Below, in pieces: positions 52,137 through 61,409 of a stretch of 64,000 nucleotides of DNA. The stretch spans positions 124,001-188,000 of the forward strand of contig JAFDXL010000001.1 of the NCBI GenBank assembly GCA_018267955.1. The letters are read 5' to 3'. Within the stretch, counting starts at the first letter, position 1. The number at the start of each line of letters is the position of its first letter. Origin of the DNA: Bacteroidota bacterium (lineage in GTDB: Bacteria; Bacteroidota; Bacteroidia; Chitinophagales; Chitinophagaceae). A program made the translations under genes and the position numbers. Below the pieces are notes generated by a model. That model was not told where the DNA came from, did not search any database, and saw nothing but the letters and a program-made list of their open reading frames with translations.

Positions 52137-52688
52137 TTATGCGGTTGTCGGTTTATTCCTGCCCAGCGCGAGCGCAAAAATAATACCTAATATACTATAC
52201 TTAATAATACTGTTCAGCAAACCTGCCAGCATATTGCCAATGGATACCGGTTGCTTCAACTCCTGCTGGTATTCCTCTGTTAGTTCTTTTATCTTCTGTG
52301 CAGAATTACGGGTTGTTTTTGCGAGTGCTACCTTGCCATGGTAGATGCGTTCACTCATCCCGGGATCCATTTTCATAGACACCTGGTCGAAGATGAAATT
52401 GCTGACTACCACAATTAAGATAGCGATAAATATCGCCTGGAAGGCTTCTTTGATGGTTATAGTATTGCCAAATTTCTTCTTTTGCATGCTGCCCGTAACA
52501 AAAAGCAGGATAGCGCCAATTAAAAGAGAAGATATAAACAGCACCATACTCGCCCGGTAACTTTCCAGGAAGTATTTGTACTGAATAGCGCTGAGTATAA
52601 TTTTTACAATGGCAATGATAATACCCATAACAACGGGTATAGAAAATTTGTTTCCTTTATCCGTTACTGCAAAAGCCTTCTGCTCCAA
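52137..52688 (-). CDS. DUF4199 membrane protein (A)
   Basis: A 183-residue protein with four membrane helices: IPVVMGIIIAIVKIILSAI, MVLFISSLLIGAILLFV, AIFIAILIVVVSNFIFD and YSILGIIFALALG. It starts at a TTG (MEQKAFAVTDKGNKFS). The stretch TITIKEAFQAIFIAIL is the DUF4199 signature region. It is 6 bp from the glycosyltransferase gene and 21 bp from DUF4199 protein B, so an operon is likely. Tandem DUF4199 genes before a GtrB-like transferase are common in this phylum. Their role is unknown. Confidence 0.75.
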   Translation of the reverse strand: MEQKAFAVTDKGNKFSIPVVMGIIIAIVKIILSAIQYKYFLESYRASMVLFISSLLIGAILLFVTGSMQKKKFGNTITIKEAFQAIFIAILIVVVSNFIFDQVSMKMDPGMSERIYHGKVALAKTTRNSAQKIKELTEEYQQELKQPVSIGNMLAGLLNSIIKYSILGIIFALALGRNKPTTA

Positions 52689-52709
52689 GTTCGTTTGAAT
52701 TTGTTTTGA

Positions 52710-53219
52710 TTATTGTTGTATATGTTGTGGTTGTGGGTTCTTTTTGGCGACGCCGCTGGCTATCAAAGAAAATATAACACCGATGAAGAGATCCCATATA
52801 AATGCCATCGTTGCCATCCATGGCATATTCATGAATTTTTTCGTCATAGCTATACCCTGATCTATCTGATCCTCGTCCATGCCTTTTTGAGCCATACGAT
52901 CAGATGTCATGGTAAGCATTTTATCAATAAACTCGGGAAAGAGAATGATGAAAATGGCCGTCCATACTGCGGCCATAACGGATATAATAAGAGAGGCCTT
53001 AAAACAGCTGCCAAATGCTTGGCCGAATGTGATATCTGCATTGTTTGCCTTTGAGTAGGCATTTGCATTGAGAATGACCCCTATTAAATAGGGTATCAGT
53101 AATATATAACCGCCCCAGCTGGTGAAAGTGAGTCCTGTGATATACCATACCAGGTTTAATACAATCAAAACGATACCTGTGATTAAGGCATATTTGACAT
53201 GTGTTTGTATTTTTTTCAT
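52710..53219 (-). CDS. DUF4199 membrane protein (B)
   Basis: A 169-residue relative of the neighbouring DUF4199 protein: helices at YALITGIVLIVLNLVWYITG, WGGYILLIPYLIGVI, LIISVMAAVWTAIFIILF and MATMAFIWDLFIGVIFSLIA, with the DITFGQAFGSCFKASLI core. It starts at ATG 53219, 4 bp after the end of the dihydroorotase-like gene, so the whole minus-strand run from the VWA gene down to the glycosyltransferase may be one transcript. No function is known. Confidence 0.78.
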   Translation of the reverse strand: MKKIQTHVKYALITGIVLIVLNLVWYITGLTFTSWGGYILLIPYLIGVILNANAYSKANNADITFGQAFGSCFKASLIISVMAAVWTAIFIILFPEFIDKMLTMTSDRMAQKGMDEDQIDQGIAMTKKFMNMPWMATMAFIWDLFIGVIFSLIASGVAKKNPQPQHIQQ

Positions 53220-53223
53220 GATG

Positions 53224-54471
53224 TTATTTATTTAAGTGAATATGATCATTATTAATAATTCCTATCACTCTTCCGGTCAGTTCCTGGCCAATAAAAGGGT
53301 TATTCCTGGATGCTGATTGCATTTGATCGGCCACAGTGGTACCATCAGTTGCAAAAATGGTAAGGTCTGCGGTCGCACCCTTTTCAATATTAGTAGCCGG
53401 CAGGCCAAATATATCACGCGCGGCAGTTAACATTTCTGCCAGCCTTTCCACACCTACAGCCTGTAAGGCCACCTGGTAGGCTATTTCCTGTATGTTCATG
53501 CCATCAGCGGCATATTCAAATTCTTTTTCCTTGGCGTCCCATTCCTGCGGGCGGTGATGCGATGTAATGCAATCTATCGTTCCGTCTGCCACAGCTTTCA
53601 GCAAAGCTTTGCTGTCCGCCTCGCTGCGTAATACCGGGCTTACTTTATAGCGGCTGCTATATCCTTTCAGGTCATTATCTGACAGCACCAAATGGTATGG
53701 GGTAACCGAGCAGGTTATCCGCAAACCTTCTTTTTTGGCCTTGCGTATCATGTTCACACCCTCCGCGGTAGATACACCGGTTACATGCAGCTTAGATCCT
53801 GTGTAGCGTAGCAGTTCTATATCGCGGTATAGTTGTATGGTTTCTGCCAGTGCAGGCACACCGGGCATTCCTAGTTGCACGGAAATCGGTCCCTCGTTCA
53901 TCAGTCCACCCGCTGCCAGGTCACTGTTCAATGGTATTTGTATCAGGGTGCCGTCAAATGCTTTTACATATTCCAGCGCTTTTAGCATCAGTTGCGGATT
54001 GTCAACTGTTTTCCAGCCGTCCGTAAATGCTATCGCGCCGTGCGTATGCATATCCAGCATTTCCGCAAGGTTTTTACCTTCTATGTTCTGGGTAATACTG
54101 CCCAATGGGTGCAGGCTTACTACATTGCCCTTGGCTTTTTGTAATATGAATTCTACAACCGATTTGGTACTTACTGCCGGTTGCGTATTAGGCAAGGTAA
54201 ATACATGGGTAAAGCCACCTGCCGCCGCGGCTTTCAATCCGCTGGCTATGGTTTCCTTATGTTCATATCCCGGCTCGCGGTAGTCTGCAAACAGGTCTAC
54301 CCAGCCGGTGCTCACATACATGCCCTTAGCTTCTATAGTTTGTTTCGCCTTAACTTTCAGAGATGCGGCTATATCCTTGATGATGCCATCTTCAATAAAT
54401 ATATCAACAACTCTGTTATGAAATTTGGATCGTTGGTCGCAGATCCTCGCCTGTCGGATGAGCACTTGCAT
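53224..54471 (-). CDS. Dihydroorotase homologue lacking metal ligands (pseudo-DHOase)
   Basis: The protein has the overall amidohydrolase/DHOase layout (415 residues from ATG 54471): GLKAAAAGGFTHVFTLPNTQP near residue 77, LHVTGVSTAEGVNMI, YKVSPVLRSEADSKALL. In active dihydroorotases the metal-binding HxH sits in DxHxHxREPG. Here that place reads DLFADYREPG, with Phe61 and Asp63 in place of the two His. The catalytic DHAP region is replaced by ITSHHRP. It should therefore be catalytically weak or dead. Inactive DHOase-like partners of aspartate transcarbamoylase are known in other bacteria, and many Bacteroidota carry a gene of this type. The frame opens at 54573 but overlaps the VWA gene, so ATG 54471 is preferred. 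Confidence 0.85.
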   Translation of the reverse strand: MQVLIRQARICDQRSKFHNRVVDIFIEDGIIKDIAASLKVKAKQTIEAKGMYVSTGWVDLFADYREPGYEHKETIASGLKAAAAGGFTHVFTLPNTQPAVSTKSVVEFILQKAKGNVVSLHPLGSITQNIEGKNLAEMLDMHTHGAIAFTDGWKTVDNPQLMLKALEYVKAFDGTLIQIPLNSDLAAGGLMNEGPISVQLGMPGVPALAETIQLYRDIELLRYTGSKLHVTGVSTAEGVNMIRKAKKEGLRITCSVTPYHLVLSDNDLKGYSSRYKVSPVLRSEADSKALLKAVADGTIDCITSHHRPQEWDAKEKEFEYAADGMNIQEIAYQVALQAVGVERLAEMLTAARDIFGLPATNIEKGATADLTIFATDGTTVADQMQSASRNNPFIGQELTGRVIGIINNDHIHLNK

Positions 54472-54476
54472 AGTGG

Positions 54477-56516
54477 CTATTGAGTAGCAGCAGATTGTTT
54501 GCGAAAGCCGCCTGCCAGCAAAAATGTTTCGGCAGTTAGCATTAACACGGCTAAAATAGCACAAACTTTCCAAAGCGGGAAACTACCGAGTGTAGAACCG
54601 GCTTTTGCGCCGGTAGTGCCGGCAGCATTCAGCCAGTAAATATTGTCGCCTTTCCAGCGGTTTTTCAGGTCTGCTAGCTTCCATGTTGCCAGCTTCGATT
54701 CTGTCCGGTCGCTATTCAGGGCAATAACTGCCGTATCGGTGCCTGCTGCTGTGAGGGTATAAAATCCGGGCTGCTGCACCGCAGGGTCTGCAAATACATC
54801 CAGGCCTTTGCCCGCCGGCCTTTGTGCCGGTATCACATCTATGCCATTACCTTTAATATGTATCATATTCCGCTCCCCGGCGTTGTCAAATGGTACAAAG
54901 GCGGGCTGCTGCCTGCCTAACGTCAGGGCATACATATCCCCCCCGCGCGATTGCATGGCCATCTGGTACAGGAAGGGTACAAAGAAATAGCTACCCGAAA
55001 AGTTACCGGCATCCAGGTCGGCCGAGGATGCACATATATATAATTGCCCCTTGGATGGGCTATACCTTGCCAGGAACGGTGCCCCATTACGGAAGCTGAG
55101 CACGGCTTGTTGGTTGGCAGATATCCCTGCATCTACAACATAATGCCAGTTGCTGGTAGGCAGCTGCACGTTTTCCGGTACGCTTTCAAACATGTCCCGC
55201 ACCAGGTCGCTGCCTTGCTGCAGGCTGGCAACGGTCTGTGTTGCCGTATCCAGCCCTGTAAAGCGTATATCGGCCACCTGTTGCAGCCCTTCATTAAATG
55301 CATCGTAATTAGATGTTTTGGCCGGGAAGATGCAGATGCTCAATCCGTTTTGCAGGGCTTTGGCAAGCTCAGAGCCCAATGTTTTATCCATATGCGTGAT
55401 GCCATTCAGTATCACCAGGTTATAGGCGCTCCAGTCGGTGTTGCCTGCGCCTGTGTGCTGCTGCGTCAGCTGAAAGCCATTGTAAGAACTAAAAGCCGCC
55501 TGTATATACGGGCTCTCCTGCGATTCGTTCAATACCAATACCGACAGGCTGGGTGCACTTCTTGCTGCTATACGGAAGGTATCATCGAATCGAACGGCTG
55601 CATCATTTACATTCAGTACAATACGTTGCCAGTCATTGCCACTTACCTGGAAGGCCAGGGTATCTGTGCGTTCATTCTTCTCATCAAAGTTCAGCGTAGC
55701 GGCACTCTTTACCTGCCCGTTGATGCTTAGCTGCAATACCGGTGCTTCTTTGGGTGCACTTCCCTCCATCCTGCTGCGTACCACCAGTTTATTCTGCATG
55801 CCACTCTGTAGTACCGGCGCATCTATGTAGGCGGTATCTATGTACACATTACCGGCAGCGTCCGACTGTACAGGTATGCCATAGAACCGTATATTTTTCA
55901 GCTGGGTTTTATCGTCTGCTGCAAAAGTGCTTTCCTGGAAGTCTGAATAATAGTACACATCTGCCGCTGTGACAGACTCGCTTTGCAGGATGCTCTGTAT
56001 GGTGGCAAATATCTTTTCTGATGATTTACTGGCACCGGTCAGGTCAAGGCTGTTCATCTCTGTCAATACCTTATCTGCAGGCTGCGGCTGATAGCTGAGT
56101 GGCTTATCGTTGGTGAGTATAACAAACCGGCTGCCCGTGAGCGATTGCAGCACTTGTTTGCGCGCTGCCTCCCTCGCTACTTCAAATAGTGTACGCGCTC
56201 CTTTCTTCACGCCCATGCTGCCGGAGTTGTCTATATAGATCACCTGCAGGCGATTGCCCGTATCTTTTTTATTGCCGCTGTTAAAGAACGGCTGCGCAAA
56301 AGCCAGTATCAGCGATGCCAGGAATAACAGCCTCAGCGCCAGCAGCCATTTATATTTTAATTGTGATTGCTTCTGAGATTTCAGCTGGATGGTTTTCAGG
56401 AACCTGGTACTGGGAAACATGACCACCTTGTACCTGCGCAGGTTGAACAGGTGTATCAGTATGGGGATAGCCAGGGTTAATCCTGCTACAAGAAACAGCG
56501 GATAGAGAAAACTCAC
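54477..56516 (-). CDS. BatA-like membrane protein with von Willebrand A domain
   Basis: A 679-residue protein. The N-terminal double helix (FLYPLFLVAGLTLAIPILIHLFNLRR and YKWLLALRLLFLASLILAFAQPFF) is the aerotolerance-regulator BatA signature. A VWA domain follows with the MIDAS motif VIYIDNSGSMGVKKG near residue 91. The long C-terminal part is beta-rich and a final helix (VCAILAVLMLTAETFLLAGGF) closes it. BatA proteins form surface or periplasmic complexes with MoxR ATPases. No MoxR gene is in the window. The start is a GTG at 56516. It stops 5 bp before the dihydroorotase-like gene, so they are linked. Confidence 0.88.
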   Translation of the reverse strand: MSFLYPLFLVAGLTLAIPILIHLFNLRRYKVVMFPSTRFLKTIQLKSQKQSQLKYKWLLALRLLFLASLILAFAQPFFNSGNKKDTGNRLQVIYIDNSGSMGVKKGARTLFEVAREAARKQVLQSLTGSRFVILTNDKPLSYQPQPADKVLTEMNSLDLTGASKSSEKIFATIQSILQSESVTAADVYYYSDFQESTFAADDKTQLKNIRFYGIPVQSDAAGNVYIDTAYIDAPVLQSGMQNKLVVRSRMEGSAPKEAPVLQLSINGQVKSAATLNFDEKNERTDTLAFQVSGNDWQRIVLNVNDAAVRFDDTFRIAARSAPSLSVLVLNESQESPYIQAAFSSYNGFQLTQQHTGAGNTDWSAYNLVILNGITHMDKTLGSELAKALQNGLSICIFPAKTSNYDAFNEGLQQVADIRFTGLDTATQTVASLQQGSDLVRDMFESVPENVQLPTSNWHYVVDAGISANQQAVLSFRNGAPFLARYSPSKGQLYICASSADLDAGNFSGSYFFVPFLYQMAMQSRGGDMYALTLGRQQPAFVPFDNAGERNMIHIKGNGIDVIPAQRPAGKGLDVFADPAVQQPGFYTLTAAGTDTAVIALNSDRTESKLATWKLADLKNRWKGDNIYWLNAAGTTGAKAGSTLGSFPLWKVCAILAVLMLTAETFLLAGGFRKQSAATQ

Positions 56517-56580
56517 GTATCAAATATAAGGTTAATGAGCTGATTAGTAGATGTGATAATTAGCTAAGGAAATGATAAAG

Positions 56581-57303
56581 CTAGTGAATCTCCAATCTCT
56601 CCGACCACTCCAAACCATCGGGTAGTTCCTTATTTGAAAATTCTATATGAATAACCCTCCGTGCTCTATTGTTCGTTGTTCTGGATGAACTATGCAGAAG
56701 CAGCGGTTTCATCAGCATAGCGCCACCTTTAGGCACTGCACATACCACCTCTGTTTCTTTATTCCAGTCAATGTTTTCTGGTCGGTATATCTTTTTTGCA
56801 TGCGATTTTGGTATCACTTTTAACGCCCCGTTATCGCCATCGGTATCATCAAGATGTATGCGAATCGTCACAATATTCTCAAGTATTTCAATAGGTGGCT
56901 GCACCGCGAATTGGTTTTGTTTTACCGTCCATGGGCCATAACCTGTTATGTCCAGCTTTTTGTCTACAGAAATGGTTAGGTCCTGATGATAGGCGACATA
57001 CCAATTTGATGTTTGAGGCTTATCGAAATAAATGCTTTTAACTATAAAATAGTCTCCGTCCATTAGTGTTCGGATAACCGTTTTTAGCTTAGTATTCAAA
57101 ACAAGTTCCTGTATCTCAGGAATTTCTTTTAAAAACTGTAGAATCGCAAAAAGGTCTTTCGATCTTCTAAATGTTTCTCTTTCCGAATTTGCCTGATCGA
57201 TAATTTTTATAATACGGTCTATTTCAATTTGGGAATAAATATTTTCAATTATAGAGAACCCCATCTCTGTAATTCTCATGTTATGATCGGTAAGGGTGGT
57301 CAT
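56581..57303 (-). CDS. Phytanoyl-CoA dioxygenase (PhyH) family protein
   Basis: The 240-residue protein has the Fe(II)/2-oxoglutarate jelly-roll signature: the His-x-Asp pair in YHQDLTI near residue 105 and the distal His in LLHSSSRTTNNRARRVIHIEF near 205. The N-terminal GFSIIENIYSQIEIDRII and KVIPKSHAKKIY are also typical of PhyH. It could hydroxylate a small molecule, a lipid or an amino acid. The gene is alone between the VWA gene and the AraC-regulator gene. It is more AT-rich than its neighbours, but not enough to call transfer. Confidence 0.85.
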   Translation of the reverse strand: MTTLTDHNMRITEMGFSIIENIYSQIEIDRIIKIIDQANSERETFRRSKDLFAILQFLKEIPEIQELVLNTKLKTVIRTLMDGDYFIVKSIYFDKPQTSNWYVAYHQDLTISVDKKLDITGYGPWTVKQNQFAVQPPIEILENIVTIRIHLDDTDGDNGALKVIPKSHAKKIYRPENIDWNKETEVVCAVPKGGAMLMKPLLLHSSSRTTNNRARRVIHIEFSNKELPDGLEWSERLEIH

Positions 57304-57375
57304 GCCATATTATTTCTGTAAAACTATAATATTGTCCGTGCAATAGAGCCATTGCTATCTACAATCCTATAGTTT

Positions 57376-58260
57376 TTAAATGCTTGCACTTTCCGCACGC
57401 GCAGCACCTACCATGTCTCTGTAGATCTGCGGAGATACCTCTGCGTTCTTTTTAAAAAACCTGCTGAAATAATATTCATCATCAAAACCTAATTCGTAAG
57501 CGATGGATTTTACCGGTTTGGAAGTAAGGTACAGTTCGCGCTTAGCTTCTATTACAATGCGCTCTGCAATAAGATCGCTCAATGTTTTGTTGAAATGGGT
57601 TTTAGTGATCTTACCAAGTGCTTTGGGAGAGATATTCAGCATGGTAGCATAATCACTCGGTGCATGTTTCGACCGGTAATGTTCTTCTATGGCATCCTTT
57701 AGATTTTGTAGGATAAATGGTTCTTTGGGCAATTGTCCTTCCTGCATGGGTTGTTGGCTTACTTTCAGGCGGGATGCATGTATCAAAAATATCTTCAGGT
57801 AAGAAACCAGCAGTTCATATTGCGCAAGCGCGGGGTTTTGCATCTCGGCCTGCATTTGCTGTACCAATCCGTTTAAGACGCCTTCATCATTTTCTGTAAC
57901 AGACAAAAGCGGCGATTCATAAATATTATTGAATAGCACACCATTGCATGCTACTTCTTTCTGGTGCTTGTGGATGCAAAAAAAATCGGGGTGGAAATTA
58001 AGGACCACACCTTTTATAGGTTCCTGTGTACTGATCATAAAAGGCTGATAGGGAGAAAAGAACAGGAGTGTTTTCTCCTGCAGCGCATACTCAGAGAAAT
58101 CGGCCTTCAGCCTGCCGCTTCCTTCTGATACCAGGATCACAGAATAGTAATTTAATCGCTGTATATGATCAAAATACCCGTTGTCCTCAAAACAGTATAT
58201 CCTGAATGCAAGATTACCGTTTTGAGGATTCACTAATGTCAAAGGGTTGTTGCCGCTCAT
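57376..58260 (-). CDS. AraC-family transcriptional regulator
   Basis: A 294-residue regulator. The N-terminal half (about residues 25-120) is a cupin-like ligand domain ([23 protein letters not shown]). The C-terminus has the paired helix-turn-helix ([22 protein letters not shown] near 215, and [23 protein letters not shown] near 255), whose last block is the AraC signature. The ATG overlaps the stop of the NTF2-like gene by 4 bp, so both share a transcript. It could regulate the AhpD-like and NTF2-like genes just upstream. The ligand is unknown. Confidence 0.9.
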   Translation of the reverse strand: MSGNNPLTLVNPQNGNLAFRIYCFEDNGYFDHIQRLNYYSVILVSEGSGRLKADFSEYALQEKTLLFFSPYQPFMISTQEPIKGVVLNFHPDFFCIHKHQKEVACNGVLFNNIYESPLLSVTENDEGVLNGLVQQMQAEMQNPALAQYELLVSYLKIFLIHASRLKVSQQPMQEGQLPKEPFILQNLKDAIEEHYRSKHAPSDYATMLNISPKALGKITKTHFNKTLSDLIAERIVIEAKRELYLTSKPVKSIAYELGFDDEYYFSRFFKKNAEVSPQIYRDMVGAARAESASI

Positions 58261-58667
58261 AGTTTTCTTTCCGTTTCTTTAATGGGCATATCATTGATGC
58301 TGGCAAAGCGTTTTTGCATATAGCCATCTTCATCAAATTCCCAAAGTTCATTGCCATAGCTGCGGTACCATTGCCCGCTCTCGTCATGCCATTCATATTC
58401 AAAACGTACTGCCATCCTGTTTTCCCTAAAACCCCAGAGTTCTTTCTTCAGTTTATAATCCAGTTCCTTAGCCCACTTGCGGCGAAGGAATTCTTTTACT
58501 TCTTCCCTGCCATTTATAAATTCAGTACGGTTGCGCCATTCTGTATCTATGGTATATGCCAGGCATACTTTCCCGGGATCTTTGGTATTCCACGCATCTT
58601 CTGCAGCCTGCACTTTTTGAAAAGCTGTTTCCATAGTAAACGGCGGTATCGGGTATCTTTTTTCCAT
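58257..58667 (-). CDS. NTF2-like protein (DUF1348)
   Basis: From ATG 58667 the protein begins [20 protein letters not shown] and is 136 residues long. [36 protein letters not shown] and the basic [19 protein letters not shown] match DUF1348, a NTF2-fold family. The C-terminal [21 protein letters not shown] supports it. These proteins are possible isomerases or ligand-binding proteins without an established reaction. It overlaps the AraC gene and is 67 bp downstream of the AhpD-like gene. Confidence 0.86.
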   Translation of the reverse strand: MEKRYPIPPFTMETAFQKVQAAEDAWNTKDPGKVCLAYTIDTEWRNRTEFINGREEVKEFLRRKWAKELDYKLKKELWGFRENRMAVRFEYEWHDESGQWYRSYGNELWEFDEDGYMQKRFASINDMPIKETERKL

Positions 58668-58734
58668 TGTTATTACAATTAAGAAGATGATGAGCAAATT
58701 AGTCTTATTTGCCCATCATCATGTTCAACAAAAT

Positions 58735-59280
58735 TTATGCAGGTATTGCTTTTAGTGGTTCTGCCACCGGGAAGTCGATTGGTATTTGCGTCAGGTTGTG
58801 CAGGTAGTTCATCGCTATTTTATCACTTATCTGCATTACCAGGTCTACAAGATTGGCGTTGGTATACCCCGCATTGTAGAAGGCATTCAGGTTAGTTTCA
58901 GCCACCCTTCCTTTATTTTCAGTAATGTCTTTTGCCAGCTTCACCAATGTATCCAGTTTGGCATTATTGCTTTTACCGCCGCGTAGCTCCAGTACGTCTT
59001 CGTCAGTAAAACCATTCATTTTACCTATTACGGTGTGTGCGCTCTGGCAATATTTACAACCATTCACTTCGCTTACTACCAGGTTCACTGCTTCTTTCTC
59101 CTTATTGTTCAGGGTTGTTCTCGCATTCTGGAAGGCAAGATATTTTCCTAAAGCATGGTCTGAATATGCGATCGTTGCATACAGGTTAGGAACAAAGCCT
59201 AAAGCACCCTGTAGCTTGTCGAATATGGCTTGGTTTTCTGCGGAAACGTTTTCCCTTGTTGGTACTGAAAATTTGCTCAT
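58735..59280 (-). CDS. AhpD-like carboxymuconolactone decarboxylase-family protein
   Basis: The start at ATG 59280 (MSKFSVPTRENVSAENQAIF) gives 181 residues. The redox-active pair is in NGCKYCQSAHTVIGKMNG near residue 84, with the neighbouring Glu-x-Ser-x-His arrangement of AhpD-type peroxidases. The family segment NKEKEAVNLVVSEVNGC precedes it. Such proteins act as alkylhydroperoxide reductase partners or decarboxylases, and the CxxC pair favours redox work. It probably begins the set with the NTF2-like and AraC genes. The frame extends to 59412 but without any conserved start. Confidence 0.87.
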   Translation of the reverse strand: MSKFSVPTRENVSAENQAIFDKLQGALGFVPNLYATIAYSDHALGKYLAFQNARTTLNNKEKEAVNLVVSEVNGCKYCQSAHTVIGKMNGFTDEDVLELRGGKSNNAKLDTLVKLAKDITENKGRVAETNLNAFYNAGYTNANLVDLVMQISDKIAMNYLHNLTQIPIDFPVAEPLKAIPA

Positions 59281-59596
59281 CGTTATTTTTTTTATTGTTA
59301 ACTGATGATGCAAAATTGCGACGCTTCGAGGCCGTATAAAATGGAGCATCGGCGCATTAAGATGGACGATTTTCCCTTCAAGGTAAGCATGATTTTTTTG
59401 CTGGCCAGGCAATACCTGTGTACCTTTGCAACATAAACCTTAATAAACTTTGAACTATGAGAATATCTTATTCATTCGCCTCCGATTCCCGGGATAGCTA
59501 TTGGAATCTTCCAGCTAAAAGATGATATAATTTCTGTGTTAGCATTGTTAGCAAATGATAACAACAAATAAGCTTAATCTATATTTATTACTTCGG
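59281..59596. other. 316-bp intergenic region with a promoter-like plus-strand element
   Basis: TTG at 59398-59400 and TACCTTTG at 59421-59428 are 20 bp apart, a full Bacteroidota promoter match on the plus strand. It points at a region with only a 22-residue ORF (59457-59525, MRISYSFASDSRDSYWNLP and 3 more residues), convergent with the GT39-like gene. No other gene is visible. The start of the AhpD-like gene (minus strand) lies at the left end. Confidence 0.4.
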
Positions 59597-61315
59597 CTAT
59601 TGTTCTAAGACGGTCACTTCCATCTTCTCAATAACGCCTTCATAATCCCCGTCCCTGTTGATGTATACGGATAGGTTACTTGCCTGGAAGAATGCTGGCA
59701 CTTGCATATAGAAGGTGTATTCATTGTTCTTTCCTTCCTGGCTGATCGGGTTATTAAGCCTTACCCTTGTGTGTTTTACAGAATCGCCTTTTTTCAGTTC
59801 AGCATCCAGGTAAGCACCCCAGAAACCATTATGTGTCAGGATATGGGCATCTACCTTTATCCAGCTGCCGGCTTTGGTGTTAATGGGCATCTCTGCAATG
59901 GTTCCCTTACTGTTACCGGTAAACTGTACGGTGGTGGGCGAAGTAAAGCTCAGTAAGGTCTTTCTGGAATATCCCTTTTCATTGGTCAATACCTCCTCAT
60001 CATCGAGCAGGCTCATATCAAGAGGCGTAGGATGAGTGTTCAGGTAGATGCGGCCGTAGTATTTACGGTTCATATCGTAGTAGTGCAGTATGGTTTTGGA
60101 ATATTGTTCCAGCTGAAAGAGGTTAACGCAAATAAGGTAAATGCCCAATGCATAAAACAGCCAGCGCCATCTCTTGGTTTCTATGTGTTCTATAAAGGCG
60201 GTAAATGGTAATGCAAATATGGGATAGCTCTGCATCAATGCGCGGGTGCTATAACTGCCGCCATAACGCCAGTCAGCCCACGATATGATGATGTAGATAT
60301 TGAGTATACAAAACCAGGTAGCAGATTTGCGGAAGGGATAATCCTTCACGAAGAACAGTCCTATGATAAAGAATATAGTAATGGGCGTGTACACAAACCA
60401 TCCCTTTTCCCAGCCGGTAAGCACGCGTACGTGTGGCGTCAGGAAACTCCATGCACTGCCGACATCATATATAAAGGAACCGGTAACCACCTTCCAGTAT
60501 ATAAGCTGGGGGGCGATGCCGATCAGCCCGAAGGCTATAGTGATGTAAATATGGCCTTTGTGTTGCTTTACCATTGCCCACTTGGCTCTGGCAGGCTCTT
60601 CGGTATGGGTATTCCATAACAGTGGGATGAATAGCATGACTGCTTCTGTAGGCCGGCATATAGTAGCCAGTCCTATGATATACCCTATAAGGGCAGCCCA
60701 TATAGCTTTGGGATGGTCATGCCATTTTTTGGTAACCCATAGTATCAATGCATATAGTGGGAATATATAAGCATGGCTCATGCCGCCATCTACCGCCACG
60801 TATTGCAGGAAGTTGGTCGCGAGGCATAGCAGGAGCAGCGATATAGCAACATTCAGATCTTTGAAATACAGTAACAGGAAAGCCCTCACGAAGAACACAC
60901 CCAATAAGGCATAGAACATCGCGGCTATCGCTACGGCCCACTGATAGGGTGGTGAAAACCCATCTACCGGGTAATGATAATAGTGCGCTACCCAGTCGCC
61001 TGCAAAGAAGAAGGGCGTTTGCATCAGGGCCACACCACCCAGGTATTTAGATACCATGTTGCCGTTCTCCACCTTATTGGCCTGGTACAATTGCCCGCCT
61101 ATCATGTGATATTGACTGTCTATAGGCCGTATCCAGTTAAGGGCCTTAATATCATGATACGTGAATATCCCCGGCAGGTATAGGTAATAACCAAGGTTAT
61201 CCCAGTCAGTCTGTTTCAGTGGCTCGCCCGGTTTGGGGCCTACATGCGCCATCCTGTGCTGCAGCACAAACGCACATATTATAAAACAGGCTATGAGTGA
61301 GAAAGGCTTTTTCAA
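59597..61315 (-). CDS. Multi-pass membrane protein, GT39/PMT-like
   Basis: The 572-residue protein starts at a TTG (MKKPFSLIACFIICAFVLQH). It has about twelve hydrophobic helices in the first 420 residues with polar loops (TDWDNLGYYLYLPGIFTYHD, GLATICRPTEAVMLFIPLLW). The end is a soluble beta-rich domain (TVQFTGNSKGTIAEMPINTK, SNLSVYINRDGDYEGVIEKM). The loop DWDNLGYYLY after the first helix fits the Asp-containing first loop of dolichyl/undecaprenyl-phosphate sugar transferases of the GT39/ArnT/PMT superfamily. It might use a lipid-linked sugar made by the GtrB-like enzyme at 51186. The specific acceptor is unknown. Confidence 0.7.
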   Translation of the reverse strand: MKKPFSLIACFIICAFVLQHRMAHVGPKPGEPLKQTDWDNLGYYLYLPGIFTYHDIKALNWIRPIDSQYHMIGGQLYQANKVENGNMVSKYLGGVALMQTPFFFAGDWVAHYYHYPVDGFSPPYQWAVAIAAMFYALLGVFFVRAFLLLYFKDLNVAISLLLLCLATNFLQYVAVDGGMSHAYIFPLYALILWVTKKWHDHPKAIWAALIGYIIGLATICRPTEAVMLFIPLLWNTHTEEPARAKWAMVKQHKGHIYITIAFGLIGIAPQLIYWKVVTGSFIYDVGSAWSFLTPHVRVLTGWEKGWFVYTPITIFFIIGLFFVKDYPFRKSATWFCILNIYIIISWADWRYGGSYSTRALMQSYPIFALPFTAFIEHIETKRWRWLFYALGIYLICVNLFQLEQYSKTILHYYDMNRKYYGRIYLNTHPTPLDMSLLDDEEVLTNEKGYSRKTLLSFTSPTTVQFTGNSKGTIAEMPINTKAGSWIKVDAHILTHNGFWGAYLDAELKKGDSVKHTRVRLNNPISQEGKNNEYTFYMQVPAFFQASNLSVYINRDGDYEGVIEKMEVTVLEQ

Positions 61316-61409
61316 TTTTATTAAAGGCCGGATTTTCCTCTAAAATAAATGATAGTCGCAATATGGCTGTTTTAATCTTGAATAAGCTTAGTAGGAGTTG
61401 CCGTTTAAA

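Noticed and set aside
59457-59525. The 22-residue ORF after the orphan promoter as a real gene
   Set aside because: It has no ribosome-binding site, no recognisable features and is too short to support on its own.
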